Shown here piece by piece: positions 5,606 through 6,349 of a DNA stretch of 6,349 nt. Under the pieces are notes generated by a model, which saw only the letters and a program-made list of their open reading frames with translations, had not been told where the DNA came from and searched no databases. Where the stretch lies: the NCBI GenBank assembly GCA_937969395.1, contig CALBVI010000484.1:1-6349 (forward strand), written 5' to 3'. Source of the stretch: an uncultured Spongiibacteraceae bacterium (lineage in GTDB: Bacteria > Pseudomonadota > Gammaproteobacteria > Pseudomonadales > Dasaniaceae). Each line of letters opens with the position of its first letter. Position 1 is the stretch's first letter. Made by a program: the position numbers and the translations under genes.

Positions 5606-6349
5606 TCAGTCTTTCACATAACCAATACTGCCAGAAAGTTCTGCTGCTGCAGCTCTTAAGTGGTTTAACGCGTCATCAATTTTTACGGGATGAGATCCAT
5701 CGAGATAAGAAAGAAAAGGAACAACCAAAGCCGCAACAACATTTTCGGTGTAATCAAATACCGGATAACCTATATCTTGTACTCCCTGAGCCTGTGCACT
5801 CTCTATGCTTTCATAGCCCTGAGTTCTAACTCGGTCCAATGTTTTCTCCATATCCTTAACACTCTTACTATACCCAACATGTCGCTCAGGAATCCTTTTA
5901 AGCATACGCTCACGTTGCTCCTCACCAGAAAACGCCAACAAAACATGTCCAGAACATGTAGAGAGTAACGGCGCCTCAGCCCCAAGCCGGACACTGAACA
6001 TACGTGCAGATGGGGAATCCTGCTGAACGACCACATGCCCTTGACCTTCATAATAAATAACCAATTGACAGGACTGCTCAATGTCATAAGACAGCTTTTG
6101 TAAAATTGGACCCGCAATTTTAGTTAGCCTTTTTATAGGCGGAAAACGATGCGCGAGATTAAATAGCTGTAATGTTAACGAATATCTATCACTTCCAGCC
6201 GGCAGCGACACGTAACCACGCTGCTCTAGCACCACCAGCATTCTAAACAACTCACCTACCGAGCGATTAAGTCGTTTAGAAATTTCAGAAACACTGAGAC
6301 CAGTTGTTTCTCCAGAAAGCAATTCAAGAATATCCAACCCTTTTTCAAG
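5606..6349 (-). CDS. IclR-family transcriptional regulator (N-terminus outside window)
   Basis: Known: IclR proteins are cytoplasmic dimers or tetramers with an N-terminal winged helix-turn-helix and a C-terminal ligand domain, often controlling sugar-acid or aromatic catabolism. Seen: 247 residues to a TGA stop, starting mid-gene with LEKGLDILELL, the usual first helix of the family; probably only some 5-25 residues are missing. Helix-turn-helix: LSVSEISKRL (visible residues 18-27) and the recognition helix around SVGELFRMLVVLEQRGYV (30-47), followed by the wing. The linker helix includes AHRFPPIKRLTKIAGPIL. The effector domain from about residue 80 shows LGAEAPLLSTCSGHVLLAF, equivalent to the common PLHATALGKA-type segment, and GYESIESAQAQGVQDIGYPVFDYTENVVAALVVPF near the end. 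Inferred: it controls the downstream receptor and lipoprotein genes in response to a glycan breakdown product. It is codirectional with its presumed targets rather than divergent. The ligand and sign of control are unknown. Confidence 0.93.
   Translation of the reverse strand, partial: LEKGLDILELLSGETTGLSVSEISKRLNRSVGELFRMLVVLEQRGYVSLPAGSDRYSLTLQLFNLAHRFPPIKRLTKIAGPILQKLSYDIEQSCQLVIYYEGQGHVVVQQDSPSARMFSVRLGAEAPLLSTCSGHVLLAFSGEEQRERMLKRIPERHVGYSKSVKDMEKTLDRVRTQGYESIESAQAQGVQDIGYPVFDYTENVVAALVVPFLSYLDGSHPVKIDDALNHLRAAAAELSGSIGYVKD

Noticed and set aside
5690..6117. Open frames of 92 and 104 residues overlapping the IclR gene
   Set aside because: Both are alternative-frame shadows of the clear IclR coding sequence.
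6335..6337. TTG as start codon of the IclR gene
   Set aside because: The frame stays open to the window edge with LEKG before it, and LEKGLDILELL is the usual beginning of the first helix; the codon is an internal Leu.
1..6349. CRISPR array, tRNA, rRNA, insertion sequence, attachment site or phage genes
   Set aside because: No regularly spaced repeats, tRNA-like cloverleaf, transposase or terminal inverted repeats were seen.

Overview
The window most likely comes from a marine, polysaccharide-degrading gammaproteobacterium of the Alteromonadales/Cellvibrionales kind. This is inferred from the moderately AT-rich base composition, the Xanthomonas/Caulobacter-type TonB-dependent receptor, a surface lipoprotein with a parallel beta-helix glycosidase-like fold, and an IclR regulator. 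No rRNA or other marker fixes the taxon.

All three genes lie on the minus strand, so the transcriptional order runs from right to left. At the right edge (5606-6349) is an IclR-family regulator that lacks only its first residues. Next come 421 bases without a gene (5185-5605). They hold a probable terminator for the regulator, several inverted repeats and the promoter and ribosome binding site of the next gene. Then comes a complete 926-residue TonB-dependent outer-membrane receptor (2404-5184). A 90-base gap with a terminator-like hairpin follows. The last gene is a large lipoprotein (1-2313) with a right-handed parallel beta-helix resembling glycoside hydrolase family 141 and a C-terminal PDZ domain; it runs off the left edge. 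This gene is open for all 771 visible codons and is the main content of the first third of the window, although its lack of a stop codon inside the window makes it easy to miss.

Together the genes look like part of a proteobacterial polysaccharide utilization locus. The surface lipoprotein would cut or trim a complex glycan, the receptor would take up the oligosaccharide with TonB energy, and the IclR protein would sense a breakdown product and control the receptor promoter. The substrate cannot be read from the sequence. Family precedent (fucose-containing pectin side chains, xylan) and the marine setting suggest a complex plant or algal glycan.

Nothing here is clearly a new type of system. 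The most notable points are the beta-helix/PDZ lipoprotein, the atypical DNA-recognition helix of the IclR protein, the cluster of dyads before the receptor gene, and a perfect Shine-Dalgarno-like AGGAGG that has no reading frame and sits in a hairpin.
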